Assembly (NCBI RefSeq): GCF_963924675.1
Contig: NC_089222.1
Span: 115,273,316-115,337,315 of the forward strand
Origin: Phocoena phocoena
Taxonomy: Eukaryota; Chordata; Mammalia; Artiodactyla; Phocoenidae
Length of the DNA stretch: 64,000 nt
Reading direction: 5' to 3'
This document shows, one piece after another, positions 47,046-57,467 of the stretch (its first letter is position 1; every line of letters begins with the position of its first letter). The translations under genes were made by a program, and so were the position numbers. The notes under the pieces were generated by a model. The model worked only from the letters and a program-made list of their open reading frames with translations. It was not told the origin of the DNA and did no database searches.

Positions 47046-48334
47046 AGTTTTGATACCTGCAAGTGGGGCACTGCCGCAACAAATATCCAAACGTGGAAAG
47101 GCGGCTTTAGAGTTGGGTAATGGGGAAAAGCTGGAAAAATTATTAGCAGTATAACAGGAACATATGTACATATAAAGGAAACATTTTCAATTCAAGTCAA
47201 GCTAATGATAGCTACCTGATTTTTTTTTTGGTAAACTTTAGTTTTCATTCCTCTAAATACAGTGCAAGCTCCTTGAGAACAAAATTCCTCTCTGTATTGA
47301 TGGCTATTGTGTCCCCTGTACCTCAAACAAACAGTGCTTTGCAATTACTTGGTTCTCAAGACATATGTGAAATAGACTGAATAAGTACATTTTTTTTTTT
47401 ATTTCAAAATGAAAATTTTAAAAATGTAAATTGCCTGGAAAAAACTGTTAGAAGTAGTGTGGATTTTAATGACTCTGGATAGTAAGAACTCAGAAGGAAG
47501 TGAGGAGTGTGTTAAAGCCTATATCATCTTAGATAATACCTAAATGGTCATAAACAGACAGCTGATAGAAATATGGGGGGTAAAGATGCTGTTCATGAGA
47601 TCTCATAAGGAAAAGAACGTATTATTGAGAATCAGAGGAAAAGATATCATTATAGAGTGGCAGAAAACTGCAGAATTGTGTTCCACAGTTTTACTGTAGA
47701 ATTATGTGCTACACTTTTGTAGAAAACAGAACTTGTAAGTGATGAACTAGGAAATTTAGCTGAGAAAATTTCCAAAGAATGTGTTAGCGGTGCAGCATGC
47801 TTTATTCTTGCATTGGTGGAATGCAAGTGAAAAGAGATATATTGAGGTAATAACTGTTAAGCCAAAAAGAACTAGTAGTGGATGATTGGGAGAAGTCTTA
47901 GTCCATTCAATTTCAAAAAAAGACTACATTGGAGGGTCACTGTCAGGAAGCAAGCTCTAGAGAAAACCAAGTGTGTGGGTGACAACCTTTTGCTAGTGCC
48001 TCTGAAGTATCAAAAGGTAAATTATTCATTTATATGGAGGGCCCTTGACGAGATTAGATGCATGACTCAGACCTCCTCAGCTATCTCAGCAGAAGCCACA
48101 CTCTAGCCTTCAGAGATCCATGTCATTCCACATGCAAAATACATTTACCCCATCCAAAGTCTTCAAAATTCTCAAACAATTACAGAATCAATTCAAGTCC
48201 AAAATCTCAAAGAAGTCTCATCAGCTGAAAATTCCCGGATCTCATCATCTAAATCATCTAAATTAGGGATGAGTGTGGGTCTAGATACAATCCATTCTGG
48301 GGCAAAAATCCTCTCCATCTGTTGACTTGTGGGG
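47046..48334 (+). mobile_element. MaLR internal region, decayed
   Basis: Directly after the LTR it reads TTGATACCTGCAAGTGGGGC, GGCGGCTTTAGAGTTGGGTA, and later ACTCAGAAGGAAGTGAGGAG, GTAAGTGATGAACTAGGAAA, GCTGAGAAAATTTCCAAAGA and GGAATGCAAGTGAAAAGAGA, all in the order of the internal part of MaLR elements (distant relatives of ERV-L). An L2 end lies inside at about 47233-47390. No long open frame remains; I see no intact protein domain. The right part, 48110-48330, reads partly like a second MaLR-related fragment in the other orientation. Confidence 0.65.
47233..47390 (+). repeat. L2 LINE 3' tail
   Basis: AGTGCAAGCTCCTTGAGAAC, TGGCTATTGTGTCCCCTGTA and ACTGAATAAG follow the L2 3' end (TGTGAGCTCCTTGAGGGCAG...TGTATCCCCAGC). 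Its presence inside the MaLR interior may reflect my reading of a diverged internal segment rather than a true insertion. Confidence 0.5.
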
Positions 48335-48436
48335 ACCATTTTGGACTTATGACAATCAGAACTGTAAGAGACTATGTCTTGTTTTAAGCCACTAATTTGT
48401 ATTAACTTGTTTCGGCAGCAATAAGAAACTAATAAA
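48335..48436 (+). mobile_element. 3' LTR remnant of MaLR element
   Basis: TTTTGGACTTATGACAATCA, GAACTGTAAGAGACTATGTC, TTGTTTTAAGCCACTAATTT and CGGCAGCAATAAGAAACTAA form the last 100 bases of an MLT1-class LTR in the same orientation as the 5' LTR. Most of this LTR is missing. Confidence 0.75.
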
Positions 48437-48721
48437 CAATCCTTCAAACTTTAAAAAAAAAATTGGTGTTTGTGTTTGGTAACCTCTCCAAACAATAATA
48501 ACTAAAAGTAGAAGACCTTGGTTTCAATGGAACTCTGTCAGAAAAGTTTTCAACATTTCCTAGCAAATTTTTTTTTTCTGACAACAAAGTAGAAAAAATT
48601 ATGAGTCAGTAGAAAGTCAATAAATACATTCTGATTTACATGATATATTTTCATCCTTGTTTGAATGAGAATTAAGATTATTTATAGGTTATAACTCTAA
48701 CCTCACTATTTTCCCTTAGGT
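48437..48721. other. unassigned sequence
   Basis: No feature recognised. Confidence 0.4.
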
Positions 48722-48852
48722 CAGCAGCCTTTGGCAAGTAACTTAACTTCTCTGAGTCTCAGATTGCTAATGTATAAAGGAAGGAAAGTAATAATACCAA
48801 GTTTATGAGACAACTAGCCATGGGGATCAGATGAGCTCCTTTGTAAATTCTA
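48722..48852 (+). repeat. MIR fragment
   Basis: CCTTTGGCAAGTAACTTAAC, TTCTCTGAGTCTCAGATTGC, TAATGTATAAAGGAAGGAAA and GATCAGATGAGCTCCTTTGT follow the sense MIR from the core to near its 3' end. Confidence 0.8.
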
Positions 48853-49266
48853 AACTAGCTGCAATGTTAATCTTTTACAATTTTCACCTTACTTCATTAT
48901 TATATCATTTTTAAAATATTTGTTTAAATCCCTGTTGACCAAGGAAGGAAAAAAAGATATTTTATTTTACTTAGGGATTTATTTTTTAAATGTCTGGAGT
49001 TATGAATTATAAAGCTAAATTATTTTTGAATCACTTAAAGTAGCTTCTAATTATAACAAATCAAATATTTTAAAAGCATAATTGTGTTTTGTGTATGAAC
49101 TAAGAACAATTAAGGATGGATTTCAGGTATTATTTTAAGAAATCTAGTTCACAAAAACAGACTTATGGAACATTTTACAGAGCTATTATTTATTTAAAAG
49201 GGATCACCTAGGGGTTCTTTGAATAGCCACCAACAGAAAAGGATTACACATGTAAATATAAAATAT
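48853..49266. other. unassigned AT-rich sequence
   Basis: No gene or repeat recognised. Confidence 0.4.
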
Positions 49267-49278
49267 CCACAGTGTAAT

Positions 49279-49496
49279 TTTTTTTTTTTTTTTTTTTTTT
49301 TTTTTGCGGTACGCGGGCCTCTCACTGTTGTGGCCTCTCCCCTTGTGGAGCATAGGCTCCGAACGCACAGGCTCAGTGGCCATGGCTCACAGGCCTAGCC
49401 GCTCCGTGGTATGTGGGATCTTCCCAAACCGGGGCATGAACCCGTGTCCCCTGCATCGGCAGACGGACTCTCAACCACTGCGCCACCAGGGAAGCA
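49279..49496 (-). mobile_element. CHR-type SINE, short form, antisense
   Basis: A long poly(T) (reversed tail, about 28) is followed by GCGGTACGCGGGCCTCTCAC, the reversed core, and the head ending CTGCGCCACCAGGGAAGC. Duplications CCACAGTGTAAT (49267-49278) and CTACAGTGTAAT (49497-49508) match at 11 of 12. Several CpGs have become TpG or CpA, so it is older than the copy at 52426. Confidence 0.95.
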
Positions 49497-49508
49497 CTAC
49501 AGTGTAAT

Positions 49509-49857
49509 ATTTTTAAATAGCTTGGCTGAGATTATGGAACATCCTCCAGAACAAAAGTGATTTTCTTTCCATGTATATACATTTCCTTTAAATTTAGAAC
49601 AGAGTCTCACAATGCACACAAGGGCTACTTTCAGCTCATCATGAATATTCACAAGAATGCCTATTATTAATAAACTTAGAGTTGTTTGTTTTATACTTCT
49701 GAAATTTCTTTACATATAAGATTCAAAATTTAAGAACTCTTTTAAAGTATTTCCTATAGTGAATTAGGAAAAATGAATTTTAAGGTAAAATGATTTGCTA
49801 TCAGTTTGATTTCAATTAAAAACAAATGCATTAAATAGGATAACACATATAAGTTAC
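49509..49857. other. unassigned AT-rich sequence
   Basis: No feature recognised. Confidence 0.4.
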
Positions 49858-49965
49858 CTACCAAAATCCCTGATACACAACAGGCATTCAGAAAGTAGAA
49901 GCAGCTGTAGTAATATTATAACTATATTATATTATTATATCAGTATTAATGTTATCAATTTAGAA
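49858..49965 (+). repeat. MIR or L2 3' tail
   Basis: CCCTGATACACAACAGGCAT, TCAGAAAGTAGAAGCAGCTG and the following ATTATTATAT-rich end follow the shared 3' tail (CCTGGCACATAGTAGGCACT...TTATTATTAT). Confidence 0.45.
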
Positions 49966-51104
49966 AGGGCCAGAGTGTTACATGCACATTTTCATATGGA
50001 TGAAAGACTCAGTCTATGCAAACATACATTATAAGAGTTTTTAATTCAGCTACAGAAAGAGTTAAATGTTTAAAGGGACAAAGTAGTAATTGTTTTACGT
50101 GAAAATTTAATTGAACATATTTGGTTTATTTTTGTAACTAGTTACAATTTTTTAAAAAAAATTCAAATTGTTTGTCTATGATGCATACAAAACTGCAAAA
50201 AAAAATTGGCATTTATGTTTTCTCTTCTTTGATAGCATGAGTCTTTCTCCTTCACACCTTTTTATGAGGTAATATGCATGTATTATTAACGTAGAACATC
50301 CACTTGGATATTGAACTTGAAATAGTACTGCAATTTAGCACTATTAAAATGAGAATCAGGAATAAAATCAGTATCAGAAATCAGAAATAAAATAACACTA
50401 GAAATCATATCTAACTTTATTCCCATAATCTTGCTTTTTAAAAATTATTATTAAATCACTTCTTAACCTTGAAAAATTACTAAAAGCACAACATTGTTTT
50501 AAAGAATTATAAATGTGAGAGTTTTTCTTGTCATCTTCATTAATTACATATAATTTCATCACTACTGAATCTTAAGTAATATTAATTATAATATTAACAT
50601 ATCCTATATTTAGTCTCACTATACTCTCATTTTTATTCATGTTTATAGTAGAACATCTGTTTGGTTGACATTTTAAAGGAGCCTGTACTGAAATAAGGCT
50701 AACAAATATTATTTGACACCTAGTATAACTAAAAGTAATAAATCTAAAAATGTGCAACAAGGCAAGGTGATATTTACATCATTTAAGAAAACTGTGTAAG
50801 TGCTGTAAACATAATTCACTTTTAAAGGTCTCTATGAGATGAGGAAATACTTTCTGCCAATCACAGTGTTTAGATTTAAAAATGATACATTTTTAATATA
50901 CATAGCAAAAAGTAACTCTAGAAAGAAGTGGATATTATGGTATGCAATAAGACTCAGACCCATTGAATAAGGTAAATAGTGTATATAGAGGAAAAAAATG
51001 GTTTAAATGCCAGCTTTCTATAAAGAGAAGCAAGTTGAATACAATCCAAAGCAATGTCATATATTTTTTCAATGTATGTTTGCCTATATACACATATAGA
51101 GAAT
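49966..51104. other. unassigned AT-rich sequence
   Basis: No gene or named repeat recognised over 1.1 kb. Confidence 0.4.
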
Positions 51105-51340
51105 TCTTATAATAATAACACATGCTTGTTCTGTGCTTTATGCTTGCCAATACATTTTCACATGTATCAATTTTAACCTTACAGACACACTTTTAGGTAG
51201 ACAGCAGACTTTTTGATCCCCGTTTTACCGATTAGATAGCTGAGATTCAAAGAGATTAAGTTCCAAAGTTTAGTCAATTGTAAAGTGGGAGTTGGAACTT
51301 GAATTCAAATTTTCTCATGCCAAACTCTCAAAGTCTTGAT
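51105..51340 (-). repeat. MIR SINE, near full length, antisense
   Basis: Reversed MIR blocks in order: TGCTTTATGCTTGCCAATAC, ATTTTAACCTTACAGACACA, TTTAGGTAGACAGCAGACTT, TTTTACCGATTAGATAGCTG, CAAAGAGATTAAGTTCCAAA and GGGAGTTGGAACTTGAATTC. Confidence 0.8.
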
Positions 51341-52412
51341 ATGAGATGGTCATTCATAAGTATTAGAATCCGCATACACTAAGCATAAGGAGGAAACAAC
51401 ACATTTCCTGTTACAACAAGCCTTCTGGAGTTCTCTGAAGGAATGATGATAATGAATGTTTGGGTACAAAGGTATGCCAAGTACGTATCATCTCTCCTCT
51501 CTGCCAAAGTCTGAAACAACTGAGAAGTAAGACAAAAGATTATACAGGTATGGACCAAAATTATACTAAACTCAGAATTGGAGGATGTGGCTTGGACAAA
51601 TGGCAATAATGGACTTCCAACTACTGGTCCCAGAAAATCAGAAAGATATAACCTCCCGGTTATCCACAGCCCTGGACCACCACAAGCATTTCCATGGGGC
51701 AGAGCCTTAGCTTGTAAAGTGACTCCATAACCAAGAGTACATGACTTCCGAAGGCAAGCAGAACCCACAAGGAAAGAAGAAGAGGCCAAGTTTCCCAGGC
51801 CCAGTTTATTCCAATACTGACATTTAGGTGAGTGACGGGGTAGAGAGGCAGGAGTGTGAACCAGCAGAGCTCCCCCTACAGAGGAGAAACTATCAGGAGT
51901 GGGGAAGAAATGTTTCTTCTCCCTAAAAGTAGATGTTAAATAATCATATAAACAAGAAATATAAGTGAATACTAGTTAGATTTTCAAAAAGGCTTTCAAA
52001 AATTCATGAAGTGTCAATATTTTCCACAAAAGGAGATGCAAAAAATTAATGTTAAAGAAAATATGAGTCCTACTATCCAAATAAATAATTATTTCATTCA
52101 AATGAGACATAGTGGCATTCCTGTATTTATGCTAAACCTGCAGTCCCCATTGGCCTATTTTAAAAAATAATCTCTAAAGGTGAGGTATACCTGTTTTTTC
52201 CTGTACACTCTTAAACTGATATAAGGAAGGAAGTGTGTAGCTTGTTAAAACAACTTAAATGAGGCTTAGTATTATCTCCCAACTAGAGCTAGCTTTATGT
52301 GGGCTGTGGTCCTCCCTTCTACCCGTGGGAAAGAGAGTTTTATTTACCTTAGTCCCTAGTTTTGAATTTCTAATATAGTAATGAGTCTTCTACCCAGTCA
52401 CCCCACCCACTG
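51341..52412. other. unassigned sequence with a 136-codon open frame
   Basis: A minus-strand frame at 51379-51789 runs 136 codons in somewhat GC-richer sequence. It shows no known domain, no splice context I can support and no conserved motif. It could be a chance frame or an unrecognised old repeat. Nothing else is visible here. Confidence 0.35.
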
Positions 52413-52425
52413 GCACTGGATTTTT

Positions 52426-52633
52426 TTTTTTTTTTTTTTTGCGGTACGCAGGCCTCTCACTGTTGTGGCCTCTCCCGTTGCGGAGCACAGGCTCCGGACG
52501 CGCAGGCTCAGCGGCCATGGCTCACGGGCCCAGCCGCTCCGCAGCACGTGGGATCTTCCCGGACCGGGGCACGAACCTGTGTCCCCTGCATCGGCAGGCG
52601 GACTCTCAACCACTGTACCACCAGGGAAGCCCA
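52426..52633 (-). mobile_element. CHR-type SINE, short form, youngest-looking copy
   Basis: A poly(T) tail is followed by GCGGTACGCAGGCCTCTCAC, TTGCGGAGCACAGGCTCCGG, ACGCGCAGGCTCAGCGGCCA and the reversed head CACCAGGGAAGCCC. The duplications GCACTGGATTTTT (from 52413, and 52634-52646) are identical. The site reads TTTTT/AATTG. Most CpG dinucleotides persist and the B-box region reads GGTTCGTGCC on the minus strand, so it is the best candidate for a recent, lineage-restricted insertion. Confidence 0.96.
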
Positions 52634-52646
52634 GCACTGGATTTTT

Positions 52647-53172
52647 AATTGTAAAGCAAATTCTTCATCTTTTTATCCATATAATGGGATGGCACAGAGT
52701 TTGGGCTCCCGATACCAACTTTTACTGGAGCCATGCCTAGAGATAGTCAAATTCCTTGGTTACCATTTATGTCATTTTGGATAAACTGTAGTGTCAGAAA
52801 GCCGTGTTTTTAGCTTGTGTCACTCCCTGTTGGGGGACATCCCAGTTCTTTGCCATCTGCTCTACTCTATGTATGTCCGTGCCCTGATGACAAGCTCCAT
52901 GGTGTCACAAGAAGTGCATAATTAAATTGAAATGTATTTGGCAAACTTTAAACTCTTCCAAATTTTATAACGTTAAATTTATGTAAATAAATTGTAGTGA
53001 GATCCTATGTATTTGTTTTCATAGGAAAATCAATCATTGTATGCCATTTTGGAAAAAATAGAAAGCCATGGTTTGGGGCATGGGAGGCGTAATGGAGAGA
53101 ATAATCCGCATTCTACTGAAAACTCTTTCTTCTGCCACACAGAAAACTTCTGATAGTTATTGTACTAATCCC
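52647..53172. other. unassigned sequence
   Basis: No gene or named repeat recognised. Confidence 0.4.
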
Positions 53173-53325
53173 TCACTACTCAGTGGGTGGTCTGCTCGCT
53201 AGCAGTATCACCTGGGAACTTTCTAAAAATGCAGAATTTCAGACCCCAACTTAGACCTACTTCATTGGCATCTGTATTTTAAGAAGACCCCAGGTGGTGC
53301 CCATGCACGTTAATATTGAGAAGTG
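53173..53325 (+). mobile_element. MER5-type hAT-Charlie element
   Basis: GCTAGCAGTATCACCTGGGA, CTTTCTAAAAATGCAGAATT, TCAGACCCCAACTTAGACCT, ACTTCATTGGCATCTGTATT and GTGGTGCCCATGCACGTTAA follow the palindrome-like consensus of MER5 elements. Non-autonomous, no coding capacity. An L1 tail follows at its right end. Confidence 0.8.
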
Positions 53326-53384
53326 CAGAAACTAACAAAACACTGTAAGTCAACTGTACTCCAATATAACATTTTTAAAAAATG
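53326..53384 (+). mobile_element. L1 3' terminal stub
   Basis: CAGAAACTAACAAAACACTG, TAAGTCAACTGTACTCCAAT and a short A/T-rich end correspond to the last 55 bases of a cetartiodactyl L1 3' UTR. Extreme 5' truncation; it lies within or at the edge of the MER5 element. Confidence 0.75.
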
Positions 53385-54882
53385 TTTTTAAAGTACCATA
53401 TTATCCCACGAATACAACTGTTCAAAGAGCATTTGGAGCCCAAAGCATGTTGGGATACGGGGAAAAATGCTTAGGGATAAAACTGAAGTTATTGTCTTAT
53501 CCTTGTTCAAATGAATGGAGAATCCACATCTGAAAAATCTCCTTGAGCCACCTCAAGAGATAATGGAGTTGAAGAAAGTCTGGAGAATGATAAATTTGAA
53601 GGGGAAAAGGGGCTACCACGTGTGGAAGGTCTAAAGGCTCGTTCAGACTGCAAACATAAAAGATGAAGCAACTGTGATCAAAGTTTGTAAAGTCAGAGAG
53701 GCCCAGAGAGCATGTTCACTGATACTGGTGTCAGGGAACGGTCAATGCTGGAGAAATACGTCTGTCCTCTACCCCAGCAAATGTAGATGAAGTATCTGCT
53801 ACTCAGACAGCCAGGCAGCCTGTTTGTAGTTATTAACAGTTTACTTCCAAGCCAGCTTCAGTCAGGATGGAATCTCAACCAAGTGCAAGGAATATAAAGA
53901 CAGTGGAGGCCAAGACGGTGGGCTGGCTCCGTGTCAGAATTCTTTGCTTCGCTCCCCATACCCAGCCGCCTTTCCTTCCAGAGGGAGCTCTCTTCAGTTA
54001 TTTTTGCTGCCTGCCAGTAGTTTCAGATTATTTAGCTGGACTTCACACTCCTTACTCCTCTGCTCACAGGTATGGATGTTCTTTTGATATCTTTGGCTTA
54101 TCTGATCTCTGGCTGACAGCTGCTCAGAAACCCCAGCATATCAGCTCCCGCCATTCCTCAGGCCACCTCAGCTCTTTCTGTGGGGTGATTTAAGGCTCTT
54201 AGATAGAGGACAGTCCTTGGACTTCATTCAAAAAAACAGGAAGTATTTCTCTATATAACAGTAAACCTATCCTGTAAATGGTAGACTCTAGAATTATAAG
54301 TAGGTTTAAGAAGGTTGGATGTATCATTAAATCCATGGGAATCTGTAAATCCATAAAATTATTAAAATCCATGTGGATATTTAAAGGAGGAAAGGAGACA
54401 AATATTTCTTGTTAATATGTTGGAGGACCTCTCATAAAACACCCCTAAGTGGGCAGAAACAGAGCACTGAGGAGATGGAACATATTTCCACCCAGTGTGA
54501 TATCTTTTCATTCTCAGTTATAAATTAATAACGTTGTCTAGTTCTAAACTTTCATGGTGGTTAAGGAAACTGAGGGACAAAAAGAGACCTCTGGCAATAT
54601 TTAGTATAGTTATGTTATTTTGTTCTCAATTTGCTATGAGAACAAAATAATGTATCCTGTTGCTATGCTCGCAGGGTATAATTTTTAAGTTTTCATATAT
54701 TTAATATTTTAACATTCTTTAATGGTGTTTACTTATTAATCCGATTCTCTTTTCTTTTGCATGATATGGGAAGCAGATGGATTGATAAAAATGTACAGAA
54801 GTTTGCAATCTGATGTATTTATACAAGAGGACATTTATAGAATTAAAATTGTGGACTGGAAAGGAATTTAGTTCAGAGAAGG
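53385..54882. other. unassigned sequence with one long hairpin
   Basis: A plus-strand frame of 108 codons at 53867-54193 lies in GC-richer sequence but has no known motif. A perfect 14-bp inverted repeat is at 54615-54650 (listed separately). No exon is supported. Confidence 0.35.
54615..54650. repeat. 14-bp perfect inverted repeat with 8-nt loop
   Basis: TTATTTTGTTCTCA at 54615-54628 and its exact complement at 54637-54650, separated by ATTTGCTA. It can form a 14-bp hairpin. It matches no transposon end that I know and has no terminator context; a function is not implied. Confidence 0.95.
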
Positions 54883-54925
54883 ATAAAAAAAGAGAGAGGG
54901 AGAGAGAGAGAGAAAGAAATAGGAA
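54883..54925. repeat. (GA)n purine tract
   Basis: AAAAAAAGAGAGAGGGAGAG and following GA units, impure. Confidence 0.9.
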
Positions 54926-54944
54926 ATAAAGGAGATAAACGTCT

Positions 54945-55045
54945 TCTGGGTACCTATCATGTACCGGATACGGTACTCATGCTTTAAAATATAACCAGAT
55001 GAGATGAAGTTTCCTATAATCTGAGAGTTCATAACCAACGTCTCT
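54945..55045 (-). repeat. probable MIR fragment, antisense
   Basis: TCTGGGTACCTATCATGTAC, GGATACGGTACTCATGCTTT and AAAATATAACCAGATGAGAT resemble the reversed MIR 3' part (GCTTACTATGTGCCAGGCAC...). Weak. Confidence 0.4.
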
Positions 55046-55970
55046 GAGGCCAGAAAAATTATAATATGTGCCAGTACCCATCCAGTTTTAAATTGATTCC
55101 TGTAGCATCTATGCAGGATTTGCATAATGCTTGTTTCTGCCAGCATTAACCCATCACCTATCTTCAGCCTCTACACATGGGAGGCAAGGGTATCAGGGAA
55201 TTGCGGACAATGGTAGTGAGAACTCATCTGGAGAGAGTGGTCAGTATGTTCTGAACCATCCCCTTCCCATGGTGCAGCCACAGGAAAGAGTCCCCTGCTC
55301 TCAAGCTAAGTGAGAATGGCTTCCTGGGGACTGCTGGAGAGCATAGTATACGTTGTCTGGATTTTGATAGACAAAGGGTTGGTCTCTGATTCATTAAGGA
55401 AAAATTTAAAGAAGAGTTTCTGACTTTTCCCACAGCAAGTTTCTCAGCCCAACGTAGGCCCAGCAAGTTAAGAGAAGAAATATTAATTGTTGAAGTTTAG
55501 AGTTTTAAGATGATTCTGGAGTTGATTTTGAATACTAGGAAAAAAGGACTATCTATTTACCTGAAACTCTCTAGAAAAAGTTTGGCCTTGAATGACTTTT
55601 ATGGAGGAGAAGGAAACAATAAACAACGGAATGAGATTGCAGTTGCCTTCTGTTATCTTACTGAGACCAGCTCATTTTACGAACTGGGTTACTCACACAA
55701 TATCTCTAATCCAGGTCACGTTAAAATTCTGTCCATAGTCACACAGCCAGTAACCGTGTTTTTAAAATTTTTATTTTACAAATCTTGTGTTCTTTTCAAT
55801 AAATCACACTGTAAGTGAATTTACTGCAAATTCACACACATATATTTCTGCCTATATTCCCACAAATAAATTTCTAGTCAAATAATAAAGATCATCCTTT
55901 ACAAACTTGCTTTTTTTTTTTACTTTCTTGTCTTTACTTAAATTTGACCTCTGTATTTTCTTATTTTAAT
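55046..55970. other. unassigned sequence
   Basis: Frames of 60 to 102 codons at 55131-55313 and 55510-55818 have no motif. A T-run is near 55911-55920. No gene is supported. Confidence 0.4.
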
Positions 55971-55985
55971 TCTACCACATTTATT

Positions 55986-56001
55986 TATTTATATTTATTT
56001 A

Positions 56002-56050
<49 letters not shown>

Positions 56051-56239
56051 TATGTGGGCCTGTCACTGCTGTGGCCTCTCCCGTTGCAGAGCACAGGCTC
56101 TGGATGCGCACGCTCAGCGGCCATGGCTCACGGGCCCAGACGCTCCGCGGCATGTGGGATCTTCCCAGACCGGGGCACGAACCCGTGTCCCCTGCATCGG
56201 CAGGTGGACTCCCAACCACTGCAACACCAGGGAAGCCCA
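55986..56239 (-). mobile_element. CHR-type SINE with tail converted to (CA)n
   Basis: The reversed head and core run from about 56050 (GTATGTGGGCCTGTCACTGC) to the reversed 5' end CAACACCAGGGAAGCCC. In the place of the tail there is TTTATATTTATTTATG followed by a pure (GT)22 run. Duplications TCTACCACATTTATT (55971-55985) and TCTACTACATTTATT (56240-56254) match at 14 of 15 and enclose the microsatellite, so the dinucleotide run grew inside the SINE tail after insertion. Confidence 0.95.
56005..56049. repeat. (GT)22 microsatellite within SINE tail
   Basis: An uninterrupted GT run of about 44 bases. Frames reading Cys-Val repeats over it are artefacts. Confidence 0.98.
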
Positions 56240-56289
56240 TCTACTACATTTATTAAATACACAAGTCATCTCAGTTGAATTTAATCTCT

Positions 56290-56480
56290 GCTTTAAAGCA
56301 ATTCAGTTTTTGAGTGCCTTGTGTGTCAGCCACTGTGGGAGGAATATAAGGTGAATGATATAGAGCCAGTGATCTTAAGAAGCTAATGGATCTGGTAGGA
56401 AAGACACACACATATGTAAATTTTCTTTTACTAAAATGCAAAGCAGTACTTGATAACTATATGATAGATGTTGGTTCTGG
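56290..56480. repeat. possible old interspersed repeat
   Basis: TTTTTGAGTGCCTTGTGTGT, CAGCCACTGTGGGAGGAATA and ATGGATCTGGTAGGAAAGAC follow the pattern of a common old repeat (GAGCGCCTACTGTGTGCCAG...CTAGTGGGGGAGACAG). The class is not certain. Confidence 0.4.
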
Positions 56481-56722
56481 GGGTGGAAAGCAAGAAAACG
56501 TACTCATTTGTATATAAAACAGAAATATAGTACATAAACATATGCAGTCCATCTGTGGTGTTACAAATTCACAGGGAGGACAATTAGGAAAAAATGTTTC
56601 CAACGGCTCTTGGATGGTTGAGGGATGTACAGTGATAGGGAGAAAACAAACAAACAACCAAGAACCCCAAAACTTTGAGAATCACTGGACTAGAGGAATT
56701 AGTGAGAAGAGCCTGGAGAATT

Positions 56723-56787
56723 TTTTTTTTTAATTTCAATTTTGAACAAATTTCAGACTTAAAAAATGTAAAGATAATACAGAAAGT
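56723..56787. repeat. short old L1M-type fragment
   Basis: After a T-run, TTTTGAACAAATTTCAGACT and AAAATGTAAAGATAATACAG match a common old L1M 3' UTR block. It abuts the L1 5' piece that follows. Confidence 0.45.
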
Positions 56788-57467
56788 GTTTGCATATCTC
56801 AATGTTTTCTTTGACTTCCTTCTTTCTCTCTTTGTTTTTGATTTTCTGTAGTTTGAAAATAATATACCTTGGTATAGGTTTTTTGGCATTTATCCTGCTT
56901 ATTGTTCTCTGAGTTTCTTGGAACTGTGGTTTGCTGTCTGACATTAATTTGGGGAAATTCTCAGTCATTATTTTTTCAAATATTTTTTCTGTTTCTTCCT
57001 CTCTTCTCCTTCTGGTCTTCCCCTTATGCATATGTTATACCTTTTGGTAGTTGTCCCACAGTCCTTGGATATTGTTTTTCTCAGTCTTTATTCTCTTCAC
57101 TTTTCAGTTTTTGAAGTTTCTATTCACATATCCTCAAGTTCAGAGATTCTTTCCCCAGCCATGTCCAGTCTACTAGTAAGCTCATCAAAGGCATTCTTCA
57201 TTTTTATCATAGTGTTTTTTTAATTCTAGCATTTCTTCTTGGTCTTTCTTAAGATTGCCACTCTCTGCTCACCTTGTCTATCTGTTCTTGCATGCTATCT
57301 ACTTTATCCGTTAGAGCTTTAACCACGTTAATTGTAATTGTTTTAAACACCCAGTCTGCTAATTCAAATATCCCTGCCATGTCTGTTTCTGATCCTTGCT
57401 CTGTCTCTTCAAATTGTATTTTTTGCCTTTTAGTATGCCTTGTAATTTTTTCTTGACAGCTGGTCAT
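56780..57467 (-). pseudogene. L1 ORF1-type RNA-binding protein, decayed
   Basis: Two minus-strand frames hold the protein. The N-terminal piece (57249-57467) starts MTSCQEKITRHTKRQKIQFE and contains the heptad-rich stretch ALTDKVDSMQEQIDKVSRE expected of the coiled-coil trimerisation part. The C-terminal piece (56759-57031) contains EKIFEKIMTENFPKLM, QETQRTISRINAKK and PIPRYIIFKLQKIKNKER, the RRM-like region. The middle has lost its frame. ORF1 proteins bind L1 RNA as chaperones; this copy is dead. Confidence 0.85.

Noticed and set aside
51379..51789. 136-codon minus-strand frame
   Set aside because: No motif, no start or splice context that stands out, and the composition is compatible with chance or an unrecognised old repeat.
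53867..54193. 108-codon frame in GC-richer DNA as a possible exon
   Set aside because: CACAG/GT-like splice dinucleotides occur by chance at this density, and the translation matches nothing I know.
56005..56354. Cys-Val repeat proteins of 83 to 136 codons
   Set aside because: They translate the (GT)22 run and the SINE behind it.
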